64,000 nt of DNA from Flavobacterium cerinum (GTDB taxonomy: Bacteria > Bacteroidota > Bacteroidia > Flavobacteriales > Flavobacteriaceae). The notes beneath the pieces were generated by a model. The model did not search any database. It was not told the origin of the DNA and was given only the letters and a program-made list of their open reading frames with translations. The position numbers and the translations under genes are program-made. Within the stretch, counting starts at the first letter, position 1; each line of letters begins with the position of its first letter. Below are positions 36,009 to 44,700 of the stretch, one piece after another. The DNA lies in contig NZ_CP101751.1 of assembly GCF_024496085.1 (NCBI RefSeq), positions 1,178,001 to 1,242,000 on the forward strand, written 5' to 3'.

Positions 36009-36243
36009 AGCTTGAAAATAAAGCAAGGTTTTGAAAGGTATCTTTCAAAGATACGTGAAAACAGCTAATTCGGATACATAACTGCGTTATAGGTTGAACG
36101 AAGAAAAAGGATTCCGTGTTTTTTCAATTTTATATTGATAAAAGTATTATTTTTTCCATTTCAAAACTGAAAGAAAAATAATGCTTTTTTAGTATTGCTG
36201 GTTTTATTGAATTAATATTGTTTTTAGAATTAATAAAAAAATT

Positions 36244-36684
36244 ATGAACGAAAATTTACTACAGCATACCGAAAAACCCGCAGTGTTGGTATTTTATCTG
36301 TCGGAATTCTTTGAAATGTATGGAATGTCGGTTTCAAACGTATCACAAACGGTTTATGATTCCCCTTTCTATATTTATGACCGATCACTCAAAGGGAAAG
36401 GGCCGAAATTTGTGGATGAAATAGACATCAGCGATGAAGATTTTCAGGCCGGTTTTGCGATACTTAGTACCATTTGGACCGAATATGTGGCGCCATCGGA
36501 TACGCCCGGTTTTTCCCGTATTTTTAAAATAACGACAGATGCTGATAGTGATGATTTCTACGTAGAGTCGACTTACGGTTTTGCTCCCGGCTATGATATG
36601 AATGCTGCAATTGAGACGATCACGAAGCAAAATTTCGACGTAATCCGATGGGATGAATTTTGGGACGAGGATTTTGAAGAATGA
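36244..36684 (+). CDS. Hypothetical acidic cytoplasmic protein
   Basis: 146 residues, strongly acidic (DEIDISDEDF, DADSDDFYVEST, WDEFWDEDFEE), with no signal peptide or membrane segment. It may be a single alpha/beta domain. It is not recognised. It is the only plus-strand gene inside the minus-strand cluster at 31-44.6 kb, convergent with the GT2 gene and divergent from the GT87-like gene. No consensus promoter is evident in the AT-rich upstream region, which holds an A-rich patch just before the ATG. Confidence 0.7.
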   Translation: MNENLLQHTEKPAVLVFYLSEFFEMYGMSVSNVSQTVYDSPFYIYDRSLKGKGPKFVDEIDISDEDFQAGFAILSTIWTEYVAPSDTPGFSRIFKITTDADSDDFYVESTYGFAPGYDMNAAIETITKQNFDVIRWDEFWDEDFEE

Positions 36685-36699
36685 TGTCGGAACCGTTTT

Positions 36700-37446
36700 T
36701 TACAATCCGGAAAACAGCTTAAATGAAAACAATCTTGTTTTTTGCAGTGCATAACTCAAAGAGACGCGTAAAACACCCAATCCGTAAACAATACTGCGTT
36801 GCAGGTTGATGGAAGAAGCGTCTTCAAAATAATGCGTCGGACAAGATACTTCACCGATACGCGCGTTCTGATAACAACATTGCGCGAGAATTTCATTATC
36901 AAATACAAAATCGTCGGAATTGTTTTCAAAAGGAATCTGCTGTAAAACCGAAGCTTTAAAACAACGGTAACCGGTATGGTATTCCGATAATTTCTGGTTC
37001 ATCATCAGATTCTGAAAAAAGGTCAACAGCCGGTTGGCAATATATTTATAAACCGGCATTCCGTTTTGTAAAGCGCCTTTTCCTAATATTCGGGAACCTA
37101 ATACAACATCGTATAAATCCGTCACCACCATATTGATCATGGAAGGAATCAGTTTCGGTGTGTATTGGTAATCCGGGTGTAGCATAATGATGATATCCGC
37201 ATTTAGCTCCAATGCTTTTTTATAGCAGCTTTTCTGATTCGCACCATAACCCTTATTCCGATCGTGTGCAATGATATGACGGATTCCTAGTTTTTGTGCA
37301 ACGGAAATGGTATCGTCTTTACTGAAATCATCGGTTAGGATAACATCATCCACCAGATCAAAAGGAATTTCGTTATAGGTTCTTTCGATCGTTTTTCCGG
37401 CATTGTAAGCAGGAAGTACAACTATTATTTTTTGATTGTTTACCAT
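36700..37446 (-). CDS. Glycosyltransferase family 2, DPM1-like
   Basis: 248 residues with VVLPAYNAGKTIERTY at the N-terminus, DDFSKDDT, and the metal-binding IMLHPDYQYTP, followed by SRILGKG and the YHTGYRCF block of dolichol-phosphate-mannose synthase relatives. It would load a sugar on undecaprenyl phosphate, supplying GT-C enzymes such as those encoded by its neighbours. It sits 2 bases downstream of the haem lipoprotein gene. Confidence 0.88.
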   Translation of the reverse strand: MVNNQKIIVVLPAYNAGKTIERTYNEIPFDLVDDVILTDDFSKDDTISVAQKLGIRHIIAHDRNKGYGANQKSCYKKALELNADIIIMLHPDYQYTPKLIPSMINMVVTDLYDVVLGSRILGKGALQNGMPVYKYIANRLLTFFQNLMMNQKLSEYHTGYRCFKASVLQQIPFENNSDDFVFDNEILAQCCYQNARIGEVSCPTHYFEDASSINLQRSIVYGLGVLRVSLSYALQKTRLFSFKLFSGL

Positions 37447-37448
37447 GG

Positions 37449-38567
37449 TTAATTCAGATGATTGACTTCGGTTTGTGACTGTTCCCGTACATGATCCGAA
37501 ACGGTTAAACCCTGAAACGGTGCGCGTGATTCGATATCTTTTCGATGATAAAGATTACCTAAAAAGGGAAATTCATCATAAATGTGTGTCGGTAATCCGG
37601 CCAGTCGGTTTTGAACATCAGCCAAAGGAAGATTCCATTCCCGACTTAAACGTTCGGCGGAAGGTTCCATAAACGAAATGTACAATAATTCGGTTAGGGT
37701 ATGCTGTTGTGTTTGCGAAAAATCGACACCTATTGGAAGGTTGTTTTTTAAGGTGTTATGCGAAGTCCGGAAATCCAAAAGCCGATCCCGGAAATCAGTA
37801 TACGGCAGGAAACCGTTGTGATTATTCTGAACGGTAAACAACGGCTGAATGGACGATTCATGGCACCACATGCATTTAGCAGGTTTGCCGGCATTGGAAT
37901 GGGTTGCGTCGGCATTGTTTTTTCGGATACCATTAGCATCAAAAATACCAAATCGAAGTTGTCCGTTTTCCATAAGTTCTATTGTCTCATATTCGAAAAC
38001 AGTTCCGTCTGCCGGATTAATCTCGGTCGATAAAAACAGTTGATTCAGACCGTTTGGTTCGGAAAACCGGATAATGCGATGTTCTAATGATACTCCGGAA
38101 TTATCGACATAGCCTTTTTCGGGTTTTAAAGTATATTGATTCATCAGGACATCCAATTGTTCCGGTACGCCGGTAAGCGCATAATAGTGTTCGGAAGCAC
38201 CTAAAAGTAAGGTTACATAACGTCCTAAATCGATTGTACCCTGTGATTGATATTCCTGTGAGTTTTTTATTTTATCGTGTAACCGATTCAATTGTAATTG
38301 TGCTTTTTCGGATAAACCGACAGCTTTCGCGTTAATATAAATCCGATCTCCGTTACTGTAAACACCCGATACATCAGCGGGTAATTTTGCTCCGATATAA
38401 GATAAAGCCCATTTTAATCCGATCAATGATTGGTGAATGTCATCATTATCATACGCCTTATTCCATTTTAAAACAACGGAATTATCTTCCTTTACGACCA
38501 GATCGGAATAGGAATCGTTAACACAGGCGGTAAGTATCAGACTAAAAACGAGCAATAGTTTTTTCAT
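37449..38567 (-). CDS. Predicted haem-c lipoprotein of unknown function
   Basis: The start at 38567 (MKKLLLVFSLIL) gives a lipoprotein signal with lipobox cysteine C15 (LTAC); the longer ORF start adds 21 implausible residues. The 372-residue chain contains one CMWCH motif (C232, C235, H236), the attachment sequence for a c-type haem, in a region with no other recognised domain; a distal ligand cannot be assigned. Expected periplasmic or outer-membrane location. Its 5' end overlaps the GT-C-like gene by 26 bases. A haem protein inside a glycan-type cluster is unexpected. Confidence 0.72.
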   Translation of the reverse strand: MKKLLLVFSLILTACVNDSYSDLVVKEDNSVVLKWNKAYDNDDIHQSLIGLKWALSYIGAKLPADVSGVYSNGDRIYINAKAVGLSEKAQLQLNRLHDKIKNSQEYQSQGTIDLGRYVTLLLGASEHYYALTGVPEQLDVLMNQYTLKPEKGYVDNSGVSLEHRIIRFSEPNGLNQLFLSTEINPADGTVFEYETIELMENGQLRFGIFDANGIRKNNADATHSNAGKPAKCMWCHESSIQPLFTVQNNHNGFLPYTDFRDRLLDFRTSHNTLKNNLPIGVDFSQTQQHTLTELLYISFMEPSAERLSREWNLPLADVQNRLAGLPTHIYDEFPFLGNLYHRKDIESRAPFQGLTVSDHVREQSQTEVNHLN

Positions 38568-40047
38568 GCGGTATTGATTTTGCCGAATTGCGGATAACCC
38601 GGTAAATATAATAATTGGTATTGCGTACAATACAAGGTTCTAAATGAGTCAGTTTTTTTAAAAGGATAGTAGGATTAGTAGGCTGAGCAAGATTTCGTGC
38701 GGATAAAAACAGAAAATCGGCGGTTTTCTGGCTATGCGCTTCCAGTAAAGCAATCAGTTGTTCGTCGGACAGATCGGTTTTACACTGTAATCCCCAGTTA
38801 CAAAATCCTTGCTGACTATCGGTACAGAGGAAAAAGGGACGTTGTTTCAGATAAGGAGCGATAATGGTACCTTCACAGAATAGAGTAACCGTTTCCAGAT
38901 CAGACAAACGATGTTGTGTGAGATAGGCGGCAACCTGTTTTCCGGATGAAAACGGTTTTTGGTAATCATAGTAATAAGCCAGTAATCCGCTACAGAATTG
39001 AATGAATAACAAAGCGTAAATACTGATTTTTCGGGCAAAATCCACATTGATGTTATTCCGACCAAAACGTACATGATGATGGTCAATCCATAGAGCAGCT
39101 ATAATAATGATATAGTTGATACCGTAATAACGGGTAGCGCCCAATTGCGTGATAAAGAAAAAACACTGAACACCAAACAGAGCGGTGTAAGTAAAAATAA
39201 GTGTGGTTTTTCGTTTGTAAAACAATAATAGCGGAAGCGCATAAAGCAGTAACCCGATGATAGCCGATAATGGTTTACTAAGATTAACCAAAAGATTGGA
39301 ATTCCAAAAATGAATAGTCCTGAAATCCGGAATGTTAATCAGTCCTTTAAAAAGAGAAATAAAACCTTTACTAAAACGTTCGTGTATTGGTATTTCCTGT
39401 ATTTGTCCGAAAAAAGAACTGTTTATAGAAGGCCATAATTGTATGAGCAGTAGCGCAAAACCTAAAATAAAAATTGTAAAACCGAGTGAATACCGCAACA
39501 TCCTTTTTTTGTTTTCATATACGAAAGTGAGCATCAGAGCAAGACTGATTACTGTAAACATCAGGTGAATATTAGCAGAAAGCACCAGAAACAAGGCATA
39601 AAGAGGGAATTTTTTTCTTCGCTGATCGTATAAACCTAAAGCCAGAAAGAGGAATAATAATCCCAATATATAATTCCTGCTGATGAGGTTGTATTCAAAC
39701 AACATAAAATATCCGAAAACAAATAACACTTTAAAGAGTGATGAAAAAGGGGATTTGCGAAGAAAAATACCGACAGTAAGAGTGGATAAAACAATATGAA
39801 GCAGTTGCATCCAGAAAGGATTATCGGTAATTCGGGTTAACAGAAACAGCAGGATATTCCAAAGCATCGGATGGCCTTCGTGTTGCATGTTGGTTAGTAA
39901 TTCGGAAAAAGAATGACTATCGAGAGCCAGTAACCAGTGATGCGCTTCATCAAGCCAGAGTTCATGATGCAGTATGCCCAACAAGCTCATCGCAAAATAG
40001 AGCAATACGATAAAAACGAAATTTTTATTTTCAACTGCGTTTATCAT
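38542..40047 (-). CDS. GT-C-like polytopic membrane protein
   Basis: 501 residues with about ten to twelve helices. The first extracytoplasmic loop has HHELWLDEAHHW, with the D/E pair expected of GT-C/PMT-type transferases that use polyprenyl-phosphate sugars. The C-terminal about 120 residues are soluble and contain several Cys (CEGT, CTDSQQGFCNWGLQCK). No close family is named with certainty. It lies 8 bases after the radical SAM gene and overlaps the haem lipoprotein gene. Confidence 0.75.
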   Translation of the reverse strand: MINAVENKNFVFIVLLYFAMSLLGILHHELWLDEAHHWLLALDSHSFSELLTNMQHEGHPMLWNILLFLLTRITDNPFWMQLLHIVLSTLTVGIFLRKSPFSSLFKVLFVFGYFMLFEYNLISRNYILGLLFLFLALGLYDQRRKKFPLYALFLVLSANIHLMFTVISLALMLTFVYENKKRMLRYSLGFTIFILGFALLLIQLWPSINSSFFGQIQEIPIHERFSKGFISLFKGLINIPDFRTIHFWNSNLLVNLSKPLSAIIGLLLYALPLLLFYKRKTTLIFTYTALFGVQCFFFITQLGATRYYGINYIIIIAALWIDHHHVRFGRNNINVDFARKISIYALLFIQFCSGLLAYYYDYQKPFSSGKQVAAYLTQHRLSDLETVTLFCEGTIIAPYLKQRPFFLCTDSQQGFCNWGLQCKTDLSDEQLIALLEAHSQKTADFLFLSARNLAQPTNPTILLKKLTHLEPCIVRNTNYYIYRVIRNSAKSIPHEKTIARF

Positions 40048-40055
40048 GTGTCAAT

Positions 40056-41441
40056 TTATTTACTAATCAACATCAGACCACTGGCCAGAATAGATTTGGT
40101 TTTTAACTTTACTATTTTCAGCAAATCCCGGTTGTCCGTTTTGATTCGTTCGCGGTAAAATTCTACTTCATTGACCACTTTACTAACCGCATAATCGTAA
40201 AACTTACGGGAATAGGTTCTTTTAAAATCGATCTGACGATCTGTTGAGGTTTCCCAATCCGGTTTTATTGTGATTTTGCTTTCTACTTCATCATATAATG
40301 AGGTTCCTTTAATCGGATAAGCAACTGTAATGGTATATTCTGTCGGGTTGGCTTCTTTTAAATATTGTATCGTTTTGTTAATGTCGTCTTCGTTCTCACC
40401 CGGATAGCCCACCATAATAAATGTTCCGGTTTCAATTCCCAAGGCGTTTGTTTTCTGAATGGCTTGCTTTACGACTGTTACGTCTACACGGCGATCCATC
40501 AGGTCGATAATTTTTTGGGAACCGCTTTCAGCACCGATCCAAATCCGATAACATCCGGCTTCTTTTAAAAGTTGCAGGATGGCATCGTTAAGTCTTTCAG
40601 CACGTGTGATACATTCAAACGGAATTTGTGCATTTTGTTCCAGAACTTCTTTGTGGAACTCTGTCAGCCATTTATGACTTACCGTAAATACATCGTCTAC
40701 AAACCAGATCGTATCCGGTTGATATTGTTTTTTTAATAATGCCATTTCTGCGGCTACCTGTTGGGCCGGTCTCCTACGGTAACTCTGTCCGTATACGGCT
40801 GTGCTACACCATTTGCAAGTATAAGGACATCCGCGCTGTGTAGAGATAGTCATCGAGCTTTTACCATGGTTCACTTTCCAGGTTTGCAGGTATTTTTCGA
40901 TCGGAACGGCGCTGCGATTGGGTAACGGAAGCTCGTCAAGTTCTCTAAACTTTGTTCGTGCGGGTGTTTTGATCAGTTTGCCGTTTTCTAAAAAAGCAAT
41001 ACCGTCAACAGTAGTATGATCTTCTTTTTGAATCAGAGCCCGGTACAATTGATAGGTGGTCTCTTCACCTTCACCGATAATGATAAAATCGGCTCCGGTA
41101 TTCAGGTAATTGTCACAGTTATAAGTAACATCCGGTCCGCCGAGTATAATTTTCGGAAAACCGTAATGGCTATCTGATTTTAATATTTTAATTAACCGAA
41201 TCACCTCGATTTTGGTCATCAGATTCGTATATATTGCAATGACTTCCGGCTTCATTTCGGCAATAAATGCCAATTGTTCCTTTTGGGAATAAAACGTACT
41301 GTCGTAGACTTCATTCGGAATGTTCCGTTCCAGTAAATAAGCTGAAATATAGAGCAGACCCAATGGCGGATAAGGCTTCATGATCTTGAGCTCTTTCGGA
41401 TCGTCCGAAATATAATATCCGTGTGTCAGCAGTATACTCAT
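40056..41441 (-). CDS. B12-type radical SAM enzyme
   Basis: 461 residues. N-terminal cobalamin-domain-like region (PYPPLGLLYISAYL, GGPDVTYNCDNYLNTGADFI, GEGEET), then the radical SAM core with C205, C209 and C212 in CPYTCKWC, and GAESGSQKIIDLMDRR. It is paralogous to the gene at 42217-43674, and the two flank a methyltransferase gene. It resembles the P-methyltransferase/BchE-like class that methylates or modifies unactivated carbons. Overlaps the methyltransferase stop/start by 4 bases (ATGA). Confidence 0.94.
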   Translation of the reverse strand: MSILLTHGYYISDDPKELKIMKPYPPLGLLYISAYLLERNIPNEVYDSTFYSQKEQLAFIAEMKPEVIAIYTNLMTKIEVIRLIKILKSDSHYGFPKIILGGPDVTYNCDNYLNTGADFIIIGEGEETTYQLYRALIQKEDHTTVDGIAFLENGKLIKTPARTKFRELDELPLPNRSAVPIEKYLQTWKVNHGKSSMTISTQRGCPYTCKWCSTAVYGQSYRRRPAQQVAAEMALLKKQYQPDTIWFVDDVFTVSHKWLTEFHKEVLEQNAQIPFECITRAERLNDAILQLLKEAGCYRIWIGAESGSQKIIDLMDRRVDVTVVKQAIQKTNALGIETGTFIMVGYPGENEDDINKTIQYLKEANPTEYTITVAYPIKGTSLYDEVESKITIKPDWETSTDRQIDFKRTYSRKFYDYAVSKVVNEVEFYRERIKTDNRDLLKIVKLKTKSILASGLMLISK

Positions 41442-42220
41442 CTCTTTTTTAATGCAATAAAATAATGGTCGGAGTAACGCGAAAGGAATCGAATATTTCG
41501 AATTTTATTTTCAAGGAATTCCAGGATTGCAGCCAAACGCTTTTTATCCTTTAAGAAAGGTTCCAGATAAGAGGGCGGTATAAAAAAACCAACAGGGGCT
41601 ATTCGGGTAACGGTAAAATAGCGTTGTGCCATCCGTTGTATGGCTGCCGGATTGTAATAATAAGTCGGAATAGCTTCACCGTCAATAGTAACGATTACTT
41701 TTTGTTGTTTTCTTCGGAATATTTCACGCCATTTTCCTTTGGCTAAAAAATAAACCTGCTCCCATATAGTGTGCTTCGGCATGATTACTAAAAGTAATTG
41801 TCCGTTATTTGACAGAAGTTGTCCTGAATTTAGAAAGAAAGCTTCCAGTTCGGTTTCGGAAAGACAATTTAATCCGCCGAAATCAGAAAAAATAACATCA
41901 AAATTAGTATCAGGGAAAACAGCGGTAAGGGTATTGATATCGGCCTGACGAAATGTAATCTTTCCGTCCGGATCTTTTTTTCGGGCTACGGAAATCATCT
42001 GTTCTGATAAATCGGTAGCGGTTACCTGGTAGCCTTTTTCGGACAGCCAAATCGCATCTTCTCCGGTACCACAGTTAATTTCCAGAATATGATTAACCGG
42101 GTTGCTGTTCAGGCAATCCGTTAAATGAGTATAGACTATATCGCGTTGCAATTTGCCAATTACCGTGTGGGTAAAAGTTTGATCATAAACCGGAGCTACT
42201 ATGTCAAACGGTGCGTTCAT
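41438..42220 (-). CDS. Class I SAM-dependent methyltransferase
   Basis: 260 residues with FDIVAPVYDQTF at the start, the SAM loop ILEINCGTGEDAIWL, the acidic strand ATDLSEQMI and a DVIFSDFGGLNCL segment, matching small-molecule methyltransferases. The C-terminal about 100 residues are hydrophobic and basic and may bind a lipid substrate. It is coupled on both sides by ATGA overlaps to two related radical SAM genes, so the three probably act in sequence on one substrate. Confidence 0.92.
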   Translation of the reverse strand: MNAPFDIVAPVYDQTFTHTVIGKLQRDIVYTHLTDCLNSNPVNHILEINCGTGEDAIWLSEKGYQVTATDLSEQMISVARKKDPDGKITFRQADINTLTAVFPDTNFDVIFSDFGGLNCLSETELEAFFLNSGQLLSNNGQLLLVIMPKHTIWEQVYFLAKGKWREIFRRKQQKVIVTIDGEAIPTYYYNPAAIQRMAQRYFTVTRIAPVGFFIPPSYLEPFLKDKKRLAAILEFLENKIRNIRFLSRYSDHYFIALKKR

Positions 42221-43674
42221 GATTGTTGTAATTCTTTTATTTTATAACGGTCGATCTGAACACTGGGTATATAATAACCCAGTTTTGCGATTGCTTTTAG
42301 TTTGTTTCCGCTGACCGGTTCCCGAAACAGATTGCGGAGAAAATAAATTCCCTGACTGATACGATATTCTTTATGAACCAGTCGTTGCAGTTTTCGGTAA
42401 TAGGCCGACGAATAGGTGCCGTGAAACATCATGTCCAGATCGTCTGAATCAGTCCAATTCGATTTTAATTGTAAATCTTCTTTCACCTTATCGTAAAACT
42501 TGGTGCCGGGTAGCGGATACGAAACCGATATCCCGATATTATCCGGAAGCAATTCTTTTACCATAGCAATGGTTTTTTGAATATCTTCCTGATTTTCTGT
42601 AAGATAACCAAATTGAAGGAAAAAGGCAACTCTTACGTTTTTCTTTTTTAAAAGACGGGTAGCTTCATAAATCTGTGCAACCGTTGTGCCTTTATCCATC
42701 GCATCCAGAATTTTTTGCGAGGCACTTTCGGCACCAACCCATACTTCTTCGAGTCCGGAATGCGCCAGTACTGCAATAGTGTCTTCTTTTAGCAGTAAGT
42801 CGACCCGGCTTTGAATATAATAACGAATGGATAACTGCTGATCGTCTAACAATTGACCGAATTCCTGAACCCAGTTGGGTTTTAATCCGAAAATATCATC
42901 ACACATCCAAAAACGGGATACGCCGAATGTAGTTTTCAGATAGGCGATTTGTTGGACAATATAGGCAGGAGAATGGGCATTATAACGATTTCCGTATATC
43001 GGTTTGGCACACCAGTTACATTTATACGGGCAACCGCGTGTTGTAGCAATATTAAGTGTAAACGGATAAGGACTTTTTTCCCAGATCGTTTTGTATGATT
43101 CGATATCAACCAAATCCCAGGCCGGTAAAGGAAGATCATCCAGGTTTTGAATAACGTTTCGCTTCGGATTGACCTGTATTTGTTGTGTTTCCGGATCAGT
43201 ATAGATGATCCCGTTTATTCCGTTAACCGGATTTTTATTTTCTAATGTATGAATAAGTTCCAGCAGACTTTCTTCGCCTTCGCCTTTCAGGATATAATTC
43301 GCTCCTTTTTCAAGATATTTGGAATAATGATCGGTAGAATCGGAGCTGCAAACAATAACGGTGCAATTATGCTGTTTTCCGATGGCGATCATCTCAAAAC
43401 AGGCTTCCCGCATTTTGGTCAGACACATTTTGGTCAGATAATTAAACCCGTCATCATAAATGATCAGATAACGAGGTTTTTGAGTAGTTAATTTTGCCGT
43501 AATTGTTTTCGGGCTATCCAACAGGTTGGTGTCGAATAAGTCTACAGTATATCCGTTTTCGCGTAATAAAGCCGCAGCATAAAGGGTTCCCAAAGGCGGA
43601 AAAGGCGTATGATTGTTCCACTGCTTCGGATCAAGTCTGTAATAATAAGAGTGCGAAAAAAGGATATCAGACAT
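42217..43674 (-). CDS. B12-type radical SAM enzyme
   Basis: 485 residues. Layout like its paralogue at 40056: TPFPPLGTLYAAALL, GEGEESLLELI, and the cluster motif CPYKCNWC with C215, C219 and C222, then GAESASQKILDAMDKG. The stretch around residues 85-105 contains extra cysteines. Overlaps the nucleotidyltransferase gene by 8 bases and the methyltransferase by 4. Reaction unknown; probably carbon methylation or dehydrogenation on a lipid-like substrate. Confidence 0.94.
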   Translation of the reverse strand: MSDILFSHSYYYRLDPKQWNNHTPFPPLGTLYAAALLRENGYTVDLFDTNLLDSPKTITAKLTTQKPRYLIIYDDGFNYLTKMCLTKMREACFEMIAIGKQHNCTVIVCSSDSTDHYSKYLEKGANYILKGEGEESLLELIHTLENKNPVNGINGIIYTDPETQQIQVNPKRNVIQNLDDLPLPAWDLVDIESYKTIWEKSPYPFTLNIATTRGCPYKCNWCAKPIYGNRYNAHSPAYIVQQIAYLKTTFGVSRFWMCDDIFGLKPNWVQEFGQLLDDQQLSIRYYIQSRVDLLLKEDTIAVLAHSGLEEVWVGAESASQKILDAMDKGTTVAQIYEATRLLKKKNVRVAFFLQFGYLTENQEDIQKTIAMVKELLPDNIGISVSYPLPGTKFYDKVKEDLQLKSNWTDSDDLDMMFHGTYSSAYYRKLQRLVHKEYRISQGIYFLRNLFREPVSGNKLKAIAKLGYYIPSVQIDRYKIKELQQS

Positions 43675-44575
43675 GTTCTTTAGTTAACTGTATACGGTGT
43701 GTGGCGTACAAAGCTTCGTATTTCCGGTTCAAAGCATCTATGATCTTTTTCTGGAAATTGGAAGGATGATGTTTCGATACTCTTTTTGAAGATTTGAAAG
43801 CAATTGAAAATTCGGAAGCCAGCTTTTTCTCGAATTTTAGTTTCCAAAACCGAAAAGTAGTTGAAAAGGTCAGTTTTTCTATCTGTTTACCAAAAGCACC
43901 GGATAAAAAACGTTCCAGTGTTTCGATACTTTTTTTCTTGCTAATGGGTTTAACGGTCGCAATATCTGTCATTATTTTATTCGGAAAAAAGGAGCGAACC
44001 CATTGATTGCTTTTATAAAAAGCATCCAGTTTTTCTTTTCCGTATAACGGAATTAAAGTTACGATTTCTGTAGCGGTAAAACGGTTTTTTTCTTCAATTT
44101 CAAGATTGTCGGCCGTAATAAAATAATTCATACAGAAATATTTCCTCGAATTAAAAAGAAACAGCTTTTTATAAAGAATCAGGAAAGCCCGGCAGGTCCA
44201 TAAATGTCCGGGTTTGGTGATGATAAAATAATCGACATCACTATCCTGATCAAAGTAACCTTTAGATAAAGATCCGGATATAGCTACTCCTTCTACAAAA
44301 GGAAACCACGAACTAATAAAACGCGCTTTTTCCCGTGCTTTTTCGAGAGCTTTTATGGCATTCTTGTTACCGGTTTCTCTGCGATTAATATGTTCGCTGG
44401 TCAGATCAATATGATAATAGCAATCGGTTTTGGTAATAATGCCTTGCTGTAAAGCGGATTCTATTTCGAGATCAAAATCCGTTCTGTTCTCGTGTTCGGA
44501 GAAAGAATAGAGTTCGTCTAATTTTAAAGGATGATTAAAAATAGAGAAATAAAGAATCGGCTTTAATATCTTCAA
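43667..44575 (-). CDS. Nucleotidyltransferase-fold protein with N-terminal helical domain
   Basis: 302 residues. Residues about 1-60 look like a winged-helix module (ELYSFSEHENRTDFDLEIESA and a following beta wing; only part shown). Residues 101-120 carry the polymerase-beta-type signature GS-x10-DxD (G101, S102, D113, D115) of MNT-like nucleotidyltransferases. The remainder is helical. It may transfer a nucleotide to a protein or small molecule. It is the first gene of the run transcribed toward 36.7 kb, behind a 13-bp perfect inverted repeat. Confidence 0.82.
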   Translation of the reverse strand: MKILKPILYFSIFNHPLKLDELYSFSEHENRTDFDLEIESALQQGIITKTDCYYHIDLTSEHINRRETGNKNAIKALEKAREKARFISSWFPFVEGVAISGSLSKGYFDQDSDVDYFIITKPGHLWTCRAFLILYKKLFLFNSRKYFCMNYFITADNLEIEEKNRFTATEIVTLIPLYGKEKLDAFYKSNQWVRSFFPNKIMTDIATVKPISKKKSIETLERFLSGAFGKQIEKLTFSTTFRFWKLKFEKKLASEFSIAFKSSKRVSKHHPSNFQKKIIDALNRKYEALYATHRIQLTKEHV

Positions 44576-44579
44576 AACA

Positions 44580-44637
44580 AAAGATTTTGCTATTAATAAA
44601 AGGTCAGCTTGGACATTTTAAAATTAGCAAAATCTTT
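44580..44637. repeat. 13-bp perfect inverted repeat ahead of the cluster
   Basis: AAAGATTTTGCTA (44580-44592) and TAGCAAAATCTTT (44625-44637), separated by 32 bases, begin 4 bases upstream of the nucleotidyltransferase start on the minus strand. It could be a leader stem-loop or a dyad operator. The surrounding 44576-44700 spacer is otherwise AT-rich with no gene. Confidence 0.7.
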
Positions 44638-44700
44638 GAATTGATATTAAAATTTTAAAATTATGATACTAAAAAGTATAACAAATTGTTTTTTAAATGA

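Noticed and set aside
44665..44690. Terminator after polA (ATACT/AGTAT stem)
   Set aside because: The stem is only five A/T-rich pairs without a clear T-run on the minus strand; too weak to call.
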